Origin: an uncultured Thermodesulfobacterium sp.
Lineage (GTDB): Bacteria; Desulfobacterota; Thermodesulfobacteria; Thermodesulfobacteriales; Thermodesulfobacteriaceae
Length of the DNA: 64,000 nucleotides
Reading direction: 5' to 3'
NCBI GenBank assembly: GCA_938091335.1
Contig: CALLJG010000010.1
Location: forward strand, 1-64,000
A program made the position numbers and the translations under genes. Under the pieces are notes generated by a model. It ran no database searches and was not told where the DNA came from. It worked only from the letters and a program-made list of their open reading frames with translations. This document shows, one piece after another, positions 16,578 through 24,403 of this stretch. Numbering within the stretch: position 1 is the stretch's first letter; every line of letters begins with the position of its first letter.

Positions 16578-18479
16578 ATGTTTTTAAAGTTAATAATCCA
16601 TTCTAAATTAGCTGATTTTCTCTTTAGTTCACAAAAAGAACCTGCAGAATTTTACCTAAAAAGCTTATTAGAAAAATTTTTCCTAAAAATAAAAAGTGAC
16701 ACTTTTGAAATAAGCCCTCCTAAAAATTTTCTTTATTTAAACCAAATTTTAGAAAATTTTAAAAATGAATTTTCTAATTTTTTGGGTTCCTCTTTGCCTC
16801 CTTATTCCTTTTTATTAACTAAAAATATCAATAAAGTAGAAATACCAGAAATTTTCAGAGCAGGTAAAATTTATACAGAAACCCCTTTAAAAGAGGGAAT
16901 AGAGTTTATTTTGAAAACAGAAAAGATATTTTATAAAATTATACCTTGGAAAAATTTATGGGAAGTTATAATTCCTTCTACAGTAGATCCTAAAATTGAG
17001 TTTTTTTACAAGGATCTCTTTTGGACAGGAAAATATGATTTTTGTTTTTTTTGTAAATCTACCTGGCATCACTCATTAGAATGCCCTTCTTTTTCAGAAA
17101 CTGAACCAAGAAAAATACTCCAATTAGCTCTTCAATTTTCCTTCAAAGAACTTTCTCAACTTTTATGGGAAGGAATTTATAGAGATAACTTTTCCTATGA
17201 AAAGTTGAAATATTTTTATGTAAGAAATTTTTATTTGCTTCCTGATTTTTTAAAAATAGTTTTTTTTGTTTCCCATACTATACAAAATTGGTCCCAATTT
17301 AAGATTAATTTGGAAATACCTCTCAAAGGAGGAAGGATTGGTTTAGGATTAGAATACTTAATGAAAAAAGAATTAGAAAGTGCAAAAATTAAATTTTTAG
17401 AAGTAAGTGATGATCCTAAAGCTTATTTAGGACTTACCTTAATAGAAATTCTAAAAAAAGACTATAAAACCGCTCTTTACTATATAGAAGAGACTTTAAC
17501 TAAAATAAAAACACCTTTTTTAAAAAGTTATTGCCTTTTTTTAAAAGGATATATTTATGAGTTAACAGATTTTTCTATAATTGCTGATGAATTTTACAAA
17601 TCTGCCCTTGAAATAGATTCTTTTTGTTTACCTGCTCTTTATCATTTAAACGTTTTAAAATATAAAGAGGGTAATCCTTTATCACAAATAATATTTTCTT
17701 TTAATCATTCTTATCTTTTATACTGGAGTTATTTAGAACCTCTTTTTATAAAAGAACAAAAATTACTTGAAGAATATTTATATGAAAAAATTCTTGAAAA
17801 ACAAGAAGAAGGAACTAAACGCTTAAAAGAGGTAGAAGAAAAATATCATAAAATAAAAACCCTTTTTTTTGAAAAAGAAAAAAAGGAGTATGAAGAAAAA
17901 CTTTCTCATTTAAGAACCTATATTTATAAACAAAACTTAGATAGCATTGAAAAAGTCTCACAAAAAGCTCTTGAAATTAATTTGGAATTTCAAGGATATA
18001 TTTATAGAAAAATTAAAACCCTTCAAGAAGATCTAAAAGCTATAAAAGAAAATGCTAGAGTTTTTCAAAATTTTTGGCAAAGATATCCTTATAGATATGA
18101 AGATACAAATTTTGGGAAAGAGTTAAAAGAGCTTTTAAATTTAATAAATAAAATAGATATTAAACTAAAAAGAAAAGACCCAAGTGATGTCTTATCTACT
18201 GTTATCTCTGAAATAGAATTAGGAAAACAAAAAGTGGAAAATTTGAAAAATCAAAAAGAAAAACTAATTAAAAAGTGGAATTTTAGAATAAAACTTGCAG
18301 ATTTTTTAAGAAATTTTACCCTTTCAGAAATTGCCCTTACTACATTTTATATAATTTTACCATATTTTACAGTATTTAAAAATTTAGAAAAATTTTTAAA
18401 TCTTTACTCTTTTTTATTTTTTTCTTTTGTCCTTTTAATTGTTTTTATTTTACTTTCTTATTTTAAACATTATGAGTGA
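16578..18479 (+). CDS. Unknown 633-aa membrane-anchored protein with a CCHC zinc knuckle, helical repeats and coiled coil
   Basis: I do not recognise a family. Residues 156-169 form an exact CCHC knuckle, C-x2-C-x4-H-x4-C (Cys156, Cys159, His164, Cys169). Residues about 250-390 look like degenerate TPR-type helix pairs (GLGLEYLMKKELESAKIKF and similar). About 400-580 is Glu/Lys-rich and probably coiled coil. The C-terminus has two hydrophobic segments (about 590-630), predicting a C-terminal membrane anchor with most of the protein on one side. There is no signal peptide. It starts right after the lspA stop and shares that operon. The function is unknown. Confidence 0.7.
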   Translation: MFLKLIIHSKLADFLFSSQKEPAEFYLKSLLEKFFLKIKSDTFEISPPKNFLYLNQILENFKNEFSNFLGSSLPPYSFLLTKNINKVEIPEIFRAGKIYTETPLKEGIEFILKTEKIFYKIIPWKNLWEVIIPSTVDPKIEFFYKDLFWTGKYDFCFFCKSTWHHSLECPSFSETEPRKILQLALQFSFKELSQLLWEGIYRDNFSYEKLKYFYVRNFYLLPDFLKIVFFVSHTIQNWSQFKINLEIPLKGGRIGLGLEYLMKKELESAKIKFLEVSDDPKAYLGLTLIEILKKDYKTALYYIEETLTKIKTPFLKSYCLFLKGYIYELTDFSIIADEFYKSALEIDSFCLPALYHLNVLKYKEGNPLSQIIFSFNHSYLLYWSYLEPLFIKEQKLLEEYLYEKILEKQEEGTKRLKEVEEKYHKIKTLFFEKEKKEYEEKLSHLRTYIYKQNLDSIEKVSQKALEINLEFQGYIYRKIKTLQEDLKAIKENARVFQNFWQRYPYRYEDTNFGKELKELLNLINKIDIKLKRKDPSDVLSTVISEIELGKQKVENLKNQKEKLIKKWNFRIKLADFLRNFTLSEIALTTFYIILPYFTVFKNLEKFLNLYSFLFFSFVLLIVFILLSYFKHYE

Positions 18480-18493
18480 TCTCTTTTACAGAC

Positions 18494-18523
18494 TTGGTAA
18501 AGTAGAAGAATGAATTATATTAT
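18494..18523 (+). promoter_or_regulatory. Probable promoter of the leuB-like gene
   Basis: TTGGTA (18494-18499) and TATTAT (18518-18523) are separated by 18 bp, about 30 bp upstream of the start codon. It is a moderate sigma70 match. Confidence 0.4.
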
Positions 18524-18555
18524 AAAAGACTTTTTAAACATCAGGAGGTGACTTA

Positions 18556-19626
18556 ATGGAAGAAAGAACTTACAAAATTGCAGTTATTCCTGGTGACGGG
18601 ACAGGTCCAGAAGTAATAAGAGAAGGAATAAAGGTTTTAGAGGAGGTTAGTAAAAGATTTAATATAAAATTTAGGTTTACTTTTTTAGACTGGGGAGGGG
18701 AGAGATATTTAAAAACAAAAGAGACCATACCAGAGGGAGGGATTGAGGAATTAAAAAAGCATGATGCCATTTATTTAGGAGCCATAGGGCATCCTAATGT
18801 AAAACCTGGAATTTTGGAAAAGGAAATACTTTTAAGAATACGATTTGAACTTGATCAATATATAAATTTAAGACCTGTTAAATTATATCCAGGGGTATGG
18901 ACTCCTATTAAAGATAAAGGTCCAGAAGATATAGATTTTGTTGTAATAAGGGAAAATACAGAGGGACTTTATGCTGGAAGTGGTGGATTTTTAAGGAAAG
19001 GAACTCCTTATGAAGTAGCTATACAAGAATCCATAAATACCAGATATGGAGTAGAAAGATGCATACGCTTTGCTTTTGAATATTGTAGAAAAAGAAATAA
19101 AAAGAAAAAGGTTACTTTAGTAGGAAAAACTAATGTTTTAACTTATGCATGGGATCTCTGGTATAGGGTATTCCAAGAAGTAGGTGAGGATTATCCTGAT
19201 ATAGAAAAAGATTATGCTCATGTGGATGCAGTATGCATGTGGTTTGTCAAAAATCCTGAATGGTTTGATGTAATTGTTACAGATAATATGTTTGGAGATA
19301 TTATTACTGATCTTGGAGCTATAATACAAGGAGGAATGGGAATTGCAGCTGGTGCTAACATTAACCCAAAGGGAGTTTCTATGTTTGAACCTATAGGAGG
19401 TTCAGCTCCTAAATATACTGGAAAAAATGTTATCAATCCATTAGCAACTATTTGCGCAGGAATGATGATGCTTGAATGGCTAGGAGAAGAAAAGGCTGCC
19501 AAAGCTATAGAAAATGCAGTAATTAAAGTTTGTAAAGATCATCTTAAAAGCCTCTCTGCCGGAAAAATGGGATATACAACTTCAGAGGTAGGTGATTTAG
19601 TTGCTAAATACATCTCTGAATCTTAA
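18556..19626 (+). CDS. leuB: 3-isopropylmalate dehydrogenase family protein (LeuB-like)
   Basis: This is an NAD(P)-dependent beta-decarboxylating dehydrogenase. [13 protein letters not shown] opens the protein. The substrate-binding stretch is [14 protein letters not shown], followed by [23 protein letters not shown], the metal-binding [15 protein letters not shown] and the cofactor loop [18 protein letters not shown]. The sequence closely resembles the deltaproteobacterial proteins annotated as LeuB. Isocitrate or homoisocitrate dehydrogenase is less likely, given the [10 protein letters not shown] region. AGGAGGTG precedes the ATG. Other leu genes are not nearby, and its end overlaps uvrC. 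Confidence 0.85.
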   Translation: MEERTYKIAVIPGDGTGPEVIREGIKVLEEVSKRFNIKFRFTFLDWGGERYLKTKETIPEGGIEELKKHDAIYLGAIGHPNVKPGILEKEILLRIRFELDQYINLRPVKLYPGVWTPIKDKGPEDIDFVVIRENTEGLYAGSGGFLRKGTPYEVAIQESINTRYGVERCIRFAFEYCRKRNKKKKVTLVGKTNVLTYAWDLWYRVFQEVGEDYPDIEKDYAHVDAVCMWFVKNPEWFDVIVTDNMFGDIITDLGAIIQGGMGIAAGANINPKGVSMFEPIGGSAPKYTGKNVINPLATICAGMMMLEWLGEEKAAKAIENAVIKVCKDHLKSLSAGKMGYTTSEVGDLVAKYISES

Positions 19627-21406
19627 AGAAATACCTCAGGCACCAGGAGTTTATCTTTTTAAGTCTAAAAAAGGAGAGATTCTTTATGTAGGAAAAGCTA
19701 AAGATTTAAAAGCACGTCTTTCAACTTATGTAAAAGGACCTTTTTTATCTCCAAAATTAGAAATTTTATTAGAAAAAGTAGATTCTGTTGAATATTTTTT
19801 AACAGAAAATGAAAAATCTGCCCTTCTTTTAGAAGCAAATCTTATTAAAAAATATCGTCCCAAATACAATGTGCTTTTAAAAGATGATAAAAATTATCCA
19901 CTTTTAAGAATACCTATCAAAGAAAAGTATCCCTCTTTACAAATAGTAAGAAGAAGAAAAAAAGGAGATCAAGCCCTTTATTTTGGTCCTTTTACTTCAG
20001 CTAAAGGTCTAAGAGAAATTTTAAAGCTTATCTCTAAAACTTTTCCTTTAAGAAAATGTAGTCTTGCAGAAATGAAAAGAAGAAAAACTCCTTGTGTGTA
20101 TTACCAAATAAAAAAGTGTTTGGCTCCTTGTGTTTATCCTATTTCGGAAAATGAATATAAAAAATTAGTAGATGGAGTAATTGAATTTTTCCAAGGAAAA
20201 GGAACTGAGCTTATTAAAAAACTTGAAGAAGAAATGCATAAACTTTCTGAGAACTTAGAATTTGAAAGAGCTGCCTTCTTAAGAGACAGAATTGAAGACC
20301 TTAAAAAGATATTAGAAACTCAGGCTGTAGTTTTAAATGAACCATTAGATTTAGATCTATGGGAATTTAAAAAAGAGAATTCCTATGAATATTTCATTGT
20401 TCTTTTTGTTCGTTATGGATATCTTTATGGCTTTCAAACTTTTAAAATAAAAAATCCTTTAGAAGAAGGTTTTTCTCTTAAGGATGTAGTTTTACAATTT
20501 TATATGGATGGAAAGCTTATTCCTGAAAAAATCTTTTTACCTTCTGAAATTGAAGAAAAAGAAGAAATTGAAAATATTTTTTCTGAATTTACAGGAAATA
20601 AGATACAAATTCTTACTCAAATTGAAACTCCTGAAATTGAATCTTTAAAAGAACTTGCCTTAAAAAATTTAGAAAATTTTATTATTTCTGAGAAAAGAAG
20701 AGAAAAGCCATGGTATGCAGGTCTTTCAGAAGAATTAACAGAAGTTTTGAAACTTTCCCAAATCCCAAGATGGATTGAAGCTGTAGATCTTTCTCAATTT
20801 TATGGTTCAGCAAGAGTTGGAGCTCTTGTATGTTATTTTGAAGGAAACCCTGAAAAATCTCGCTATAAACATTATCATATAAAAACCGAAGCCAAAGATG
20901 ATTACGCTATGCTTTATGAAGTCATTTATAGAAGACTTAAAAGAGGATTAGAAGAAAAAGACCTACCTGATTTATTTCTTATAGATGGAGGAAAAGGACA
21001 TTTAGAAACTGCTTTAAGAGCTGCTGAAGACCTTAGAATAAAAGATGTAGAATTTAGAGCAATAGCAAAAAATGAAAAAAGACAACCTGAAAAATTATTC
21101 ATTCCCGGAAGAAAAAATCCCCTTTTTTTACCAAAATATAAAGATGTTTACCATTTTATAGGAAGAATTATGGATACTGCCCATAATTTTGCCAAAACCT
21201 TTGCCCAAAAAACTAAAGAAAAGGAAACTTTAGAAAGCCTTTTAGAAAAAATAAAAGGAATCGGACCAAAAAGAAAAGAAATTCTTCTAAAAAATTTCAA
21301 AAGTTTAGAAGAAATTTTAGAAGCACCTCTTGAAAAACTTGCAACCCTTCCCTGCTTTAATCTCAAAATCGCAAAAACTATAAAAGAAAAATTAATTAAA
21401 ACATAA
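19601..21406 (+). CDS. uvrC: Excinuclease ABC subunit C
   Basis: UvrC makes the dual incisions in nucleotide excision repair. The N-terminal GIY-YIG nuclease reads APGVYLFKSKKGEILYVGKA. A Cys pair region (KTPCVYYQIKKCLAPC), the UVR domain (ERAAFLRDRIEDLKKI), the RNase H-like nuclease (IEAVDLSQFYGSARVGALV, LFLIDGGKGHL) and C-terminal helix-hairpin-helix motifs follow. The 601 aa length is normal. The start is a TTG inside the leuB-like 3' end, an overlap of 26 nt that suggests coupling. Confidence 0.95.
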   Translation: MLNTSLNLKEIPQAPGVYLFKSKKGEILYVGKAKDLKARLSTYVKGPFLSPKLEILLEKVDSVEYFLTENEKSALLLEANLIKKYRPKYNVLLKDDKNYPLLRIPIKEKYPSLQIVRRRKKGDQALYFGPFTSAKGLREILKLISKTFPLRKCSLAEMKRRKTPCVYYQIKKCLAPCVYPISENEYKKLVDGVIEFFQGKGTELIKKLEEEMHKLSENLEFERAAFLRDRIEDLKKILETQAVVLNEPLDLDLWEFKKENSYEYFIVLFVRYGYLYGFQTFKIKNPLEEGFSLKDVVLQFYMDGKLIPEKIFLPSEIEEKEEIENIFSEFTGNKIQILTQIETPEIESLKELALKNLENFIISEKRREKPWYAGLSEELTEVLKLSQIPRWIEAVDLSQFYGSARVGALVCYFEGNPEKSRYKHYHIKTEAKDDYAMLYEVIYRRLKRGLEEKDLPDLFLIDGGKGHLETALRAAEDLRIKDVEFRAIAKNEKRQPEKLFIPGRKNPLFLPKYKDVYHFIGRIMDTAHNFAKTFAQKTKEKETLESLLEKIKGIGPKRKEILLKNFKSLEEILEAPLEKLATLPCFNLKIAKTIKEKLIKT

Positions 21407-21427
21407 TTTCAATAATTACGATTTTTG

Positions 21428-21456
21428 TTGACTTTATAAAAAATTTATGATATTGA
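21428..21456 (+). promoter_or_regulatory. Possible promoter of the csgD-like gene
   Basis: TTGACT (21428-21433), a 17-bp spacer and TATTGA (21451-21456) form a plausible sigma70 promoter. The -10 match is weak. The 21-bp-spaced repeats lie just downstream, where a bound protein could block or modulate it. Confidence 0.35.
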
Positions 21457-21462
21457 TATTTA

Positions 21463-21503
21463 ATAATACTAAAAGTTTAAATTATAATACTAAAAGATTA
21501 AAT
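21463..21503 (+). repeat. Direct repeats upstream of csgD-like gene, candidate operator
   Basis: The 20-mer ATAATACTAAAAGTTTAAAT (21463-21482) recurs at 21484-21503 with one mismatch. The period is 21 bp, two helical turns, which suits two protein subunits on one DNA face. The core AATACTWAA also occurs upstream of csgA. Confidence 0.5.
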
Positions 21504-21534
21504 TTTTGGATTTAAATTCCGAAAATATTCATAA

Positions 21535-22108
21535 ATGAAGGTCTTAGTTAATTTTAAAAATAGACTTATAGCTTATGCTTTACATGAAATTTTAAGAAAA
21601 ATAGAAAATGTCAGCCCTTGTAAACCTGAGGAAGATTGTAAAGATCCACGAATTATTTTAACTGACTATTTTAGTTTAAGTCCCCAACTATTTTCAAAAT
21701 ATCCAAAAGCAAAAATTGTTCTTATAGATACAGGAGTCAGGGAAAAGTTTCTATTAAAGGCTTTGACTCAATATAAAATGGCAGGAATTATAGCTCCTTA
21801 TACAGACATTAATCTTTTTAAGAAAGCTTTAAAAGTAATAAATGAAGGTCAGATCTGGCTTTGATAATAGATATATCAAATTTTTGATTCAAAACATTGA
21901 AAAAACTCCTAAAGGAATCCTTCTCACACCCAAAGAAAAAGAAATAATATCTTTTGTTTGTGAAGGATTATCTAATAAAGAAATAGCTCATAGGTTAAAT
22001 ATAAGTGAATCCACAATAAAAGCTCATCTTCATAGAATTTTTAAAAAACTGAACATACAAAGCAGAACCCAATTAGTAAGTATCTTTTTAGAAACTAATC
22101 ACCTCTAA
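21535..22108 (+). CDS. csgD: CsgD-like LuxR-family transcriptional regulator, in two overlapping frames
   Basis: The first frame (21535-21864) is a receiver-like domain without a clear phospho-acceptor triad. The second frame (+1) carries a LuxR helix-turn-helix, LTPKEKEIISFVCEGLSNKE then STIKAHLHRIFKKLNIQSRT. Joining them at CTT-TGA (21859-21864) gives INEGQIWL-D-NRYIKFLIQN, which aligns with CsgD around its inter-domain linker, total about 190 aa. CTT TGA is the same junction used for +1 frameshifting in prfB, but the Shine-Dalgarno-like GAAGGT is 9 nt away rather than 3. The second frame has an ATG at 21842 but no ribosome site. An indel mutation or error is the alternative. It directly precedes the curli genes and is their likely activator. 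Confidence 0.7.
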
Positions 22109-22160
22109 AGTATTAATACTTAATAATTAAAAATTTTTAACCATTTTTTAAATACTTAAT
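22109..22160 (+). promoter_or_regulatory. Palindrome and repeated AATACTTAAT motif upstream of csgA-like gene
   Basis: AGTATTAATACT (22109-22120) is a perfect 12-bp palindrome. AATACTTAAT occurs at 22115-22124 and again at 22151-22160. The core AATACTWAA matches the repeats in front of the csgD-like gene, so these are candidate sites for one regulator controlling both promoters. Confidence 0.4.
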
Positions 22161-22256
22161 TTATCTCAAATTAAATCTTTTTCCTAATTTACTTTTCTTT
22201 TTAAAAAAATAAACTGCTTATATGAAGTAAAAAAAATTTAAAAGGAGGTGTGTGCC

Positions 22257-22703
22257 ATGATTAAAAAATTAGCATTAGGAGTTGCTTGTTTAGGTTTATT
22301 ATTTTCAACAACTTCTGGTTGGGGATGTAATGGTGATGATATCTGTAAGGTTGATAAACCTAAGCAAATTGTGGTTGGTTATGATATCAAGGTGGATCTG
22401 GATATCTGTATTGATCCTGGTACATTAAATGATGATTATTGGGATGGAGTAAATGCTTTTATTCTTCAAAATGGGAAAGAAAACTATGCAGTGATTGATC
22501 AACCCTCAACAGACAACAAAGCTGGAATAATTCAATCGGGAGACTCTAATGAAGGTTATATTTACCAAGAGGGTAAAACTGAAGTTGCTTTAATTCTTCA
22601 AGATGGAAACCATAATTATGGTTATATTTGGCAAGGATTAGAGGGTGCTAATGCTTTAATTATTCAAAGTGGAAATAAGAATACAGCTGAAATTTACCAA
22701 TAA
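22257..22703 (+). CDS. csgA: Curlin, CsgA-like amyloid fibre subunit
   Basis: A signal peptide (LALGVACLGLLFSTTSGWG) is followed by a region with two cysteines (CNGDDIC) and four imperfect curlin repeats of the pattern Q-x-G-x3-N-x5-Q, for example LQNGKENYAVIDQ and IQSGDSNEGYIYQ. These stack into the cross-beta curli fold outside the cell. ATG 22257 is preferred over the GTG at 22248 because AGGAGGTG lies 5-8 nt upstream of it. A hairpin follows the gene and may favour high expression relative to the downstream genes. The call as major rather than minor subunit rests on its first position. Confidence 0.85.
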   Translation: MIKKLALGVACLGLLFSTTSGWGCNGDDICKVDKPKQIVVGYDIKVDLDICIDPGTLNDDYWDGVNAFILQNGKENYAVIDQPSTDNKAGIIQSGDSNEGYIYQEGKTEVALILQDGNHNYGYIWQGLEGANALIIQSGNKNTAEIYQ

Positions 22704-22713
22704 TTAAATTCTA

Positions 22714-22738
22714 AAAGCTGGGGTTAAACCCCAGCTTT
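22714..22738 (+). terminator. Hairpin between the two curlin genes, partial terminator or RNA-stability element
   Basis: A perfect 10-bp stem AAAGCTGGGG/CCCCAGCTTT with loop TTAAA is followed by a short T-containing tail (CTTTAGGTTTTT). The next gene starts at 22751 without another promoter visible, so incomplete termination is likely. This would give more csgA transcript than downstream transcript. Confidence 0.6.
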
Positions 22739-22750
22739 CTTTAGGTTTTT

Positions 22751-23164
22751 ATGAAAAATAAAATTTTTAGAATTTTTTTATTTTTAATTTTTTCTATAAT
22801 TTTTACTTTTCAAGCTAAATGTGAAGAAAATAAGAAATTAGAAATAGATGTAAATGCTGTCATTACTCAAATAGGAAATCAAAATCAAGCTTATCAATAC
22901 CAATATGGAATATCTGATATAGCATTTATTTATCAAGAAGGTTTTTCTAATTATGCCTCTCAGAAACAAGAAGGAAGTCATAATGAAGCTTATGTTTTTC
23001 AAATAGGTTCAAATAATAAAGCCTGTCAATTTCAATTTAATGATTATAATACTGCTATTGTTATTCAAATTGGCAATTTTAATGATGTTTTTCAGGAACA
23101 ATTTGGAGACTCCAGAAGCAGTATTATCCAGATAGGAAATGGAATTACCGTTTATCAAAATTAG
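22751..23164 (+). CDS. csgB: Curlin, CsgB-like nucleator or second fibre subunit
   Basis: A signal peptide (KIFRIFLFLIFSIIFTFQAKC region) precedes five curlin repeats such as ITQIGNQNQAYQYQ, FQIGSNNKACQFQ and IQIGNFNDVFQEQ, ending in IQIGNGITVYQN. CsgB-type curlins nucleate CsgA polymerisation on the outer membrane. The 137 aa length fits. Its end overlaps the next gene by 26 nt. Which curlin is nucleator and which is main subunit cannot be decided from sequence alone. Confidence 0.82.
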   Translation: MKNKIFRIFLFLIFSIIFTFQAKCEENKKLEIDVNAVITQIGNQNQAYQYQYGISDIAFIYQEGFSNYASQKQEGSHNEAYVFQIGSNNKACQFQFNDYNTAIVIQIGNFNDVFQEQFGDSRSSIIQIGNGITVYQN

Positions 23165-23540
23165 AAAAATAGGACCATTAAATATCCTTTTTTTGATTTT
23201 ATTTTTTTTAGGTTTTGGGAAAGCTATGACACCTTTAGAAATAAATTTAGAAATAAAAAGGGAGAAAAATTTTTTGAAGGTTTATACAATCTGTTATAAT
23301 CCTAATTCAGAGGCTTTTAGTTTTAAAATTAGTTTAAAAATAATTAAAAAAGGGCTTACAGGAATTTCTAATGTAATCCAAAATAAAAAAATAACCCTTT
23401 TGCCAAAAGAAAAAATTAAACCTATGCTTGGGCTTATAAAAATAGATCCTGAAGATTTTTATACTATAGAACTTAAGGTTTGGGATGAAAAAGGAAATCT
23501 CATTTTAGAAAAAACTATAAATTCTGAGAATTTAGTATGA
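23139..23540 (+). CDS. CsgH/CsgC-like curli assembly protein
   Basis: An N-terminal hydrophobic signal segment leads into a roughly 100-residue beta-rich domain (NLEIKREKNFLKVYTICYN, FSFKISLKIIKKG, LIKIDPEDFYTIELKVWD). The length and strand pattern resemble CsgC/CsgH, periplasmic immunoglobulin-like proteins that prevent premature curlin aggregation. The CxC motif of enteric CsgC is absent, as in CsgH. The position between curlins and CsgE supports the call. A later ATG (23226, MTPLEIN) is within the mature part and unlikely as start. Confidence 0.6.
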   Translation: MELPFIKIRKIGPLNILFLILFFLGFGKAMTPLEINLEIKREKNFLKVYTICYNPNSEAFSFKISLKIIKKGLTGISNVIQNKKITLLPKEKIKPMLGLIKIDPEDFYTIELKVWDEKGNLILEKTINSENLV

Positions 23541-23938
23541 AATATATTTTATTTTTTCTTTTTTTATTTTTTAATTTTTATAACCCATTGTTAGCTCAAG
23601 AAATTGAGGAAAAAAGAAAAGAACCTGTTTTTTATGGTTTTATCTTTGATAAGACAAAAACTAAATTAGGTAGAGACTTTTATGAAACCTTTTCAAGTCT
23701 TTGGGAATTTCCTTCTGGAACAGAACATATGAATATAGTTATTGATGAACAAAGTGATCCAAGATGGGGAACCCAAATCTTAATATTTGTTGAAGATAAT
23801 CTTATTTATTATACCTTATTAAAGCCTCGTGCAGAAGATATTGATGAAAAGGCAGAAGAAGCAGTGCAGAGAGTTTTTAACTATCTTATGAATTATCTTC
23901 AATATCAAAAATATCTTGAACAAGAAAAGTTTATGTAG
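23537..23938 (+). CDS. csgE: CsgE, curli secretion specificity factor
   Basis: The signal peptide ends at LLAQ. The mature protein has the CsgE landmarks GFIFDKTKTKLGRDFYETFS, NIVIDEQSDPRWGTQILIFV and a C-terminal helix AEEAVQRVFNYLMNYLQ. CsgE caps the periplasmic face of the CsgG channel and feeds curlins to it. The length of 133 aa is typical. The ATG overlaps the previous stop (ATGA). Confidence 0.9.
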   Translation: MKYILFFLFLFFNFYNPLLAQEIEEKRKEPVFYGFIFDKTKTKLGRDFYETFSSLWEFPSGTEHMNIVIDEQSDPRWGTQILIFVEDNLIYYTLLKPRAEDIDEKAEEAVQRVFNYLMNYLQYQKYLEQEKFM

Positions 23939-23950
23939 GAGGTTAAAAAA

Positions 23951-24376
23951 ATGAAAATAAAAAAGTTTTTTTTATTAGGCTCCCTTTTAAGTTTAACTTC
24001 TTTATCTCATGCTACTGAATTAGTTTTTCAATTTACCAATCCTTCTTTTGGAGGAAATCCTCTTTATGGTTCTTCTTATTTTCAAAGTGCTCAGATGCAA
24101 AATATTTTTAAAGAAAAGCCAAAACCTTGGTTTAGGCATCGATCTTTAATTGAGAGATTTACTGATAGTTTTACCAGCCAGCTTCTTTACCGAATGTCTC
24201 ATTATATTTTAGATCAGATCTTTGGAGAAGATAATCAATTACCAGATAAACCCCAAAGTTATACTATAGGAAACTTTCGTATTGAATATGATCCCACAGG
24301 AGAAAATTATGTATTTACCATAACTGATCTTTCAACAGGAGAATCAACTACTATAGAGATTCCTAAGGTTATATAA
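23951..24376 (+). CDS. csgF: CsgF, curli assembly factor
   Basis: The signal peptide ends SHA. The mature N-terminus TELVFQFTNPSFGGNPLYGS is the conserved CsgF segment that inserts into the CsgG pore, and the C-terminal IGNFRIEYDPTGENYVFTIT region is also typical. CsgF couples CsgG secretion to CsgB nucleation at the surface. AGGAGG precedes the ATG. The 141 aa length is normal. Confidence 0.93.
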   Translation: MKIKKFFLLGSLLSLTSLSHATELVFQFTNPSFGGNPLYGSSYFQSAQMQNIFKEKPKPWFRHRSLIERFTDSFTSQLLYRMSHYILDQIFGEDNQLPDKPQSYTIGNFRIEYDPTGENYVFTITDLSTGESTTIEIPKVI

Positions 24377-24403
24377 AAATTTCAATCTTTTTAGGGGGAT
24401 AAA

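Noticed and set aside
18556-19626. Isocitrate dehydrogenase as the identity of the leuB-like gene
   Set aside because: The substrate-binding segment around [10 protein letters not shown] and overall length resemble deltaproteobacterial LeuB-type proteins more than NAD(P)-isocitrate dehydrogenases.
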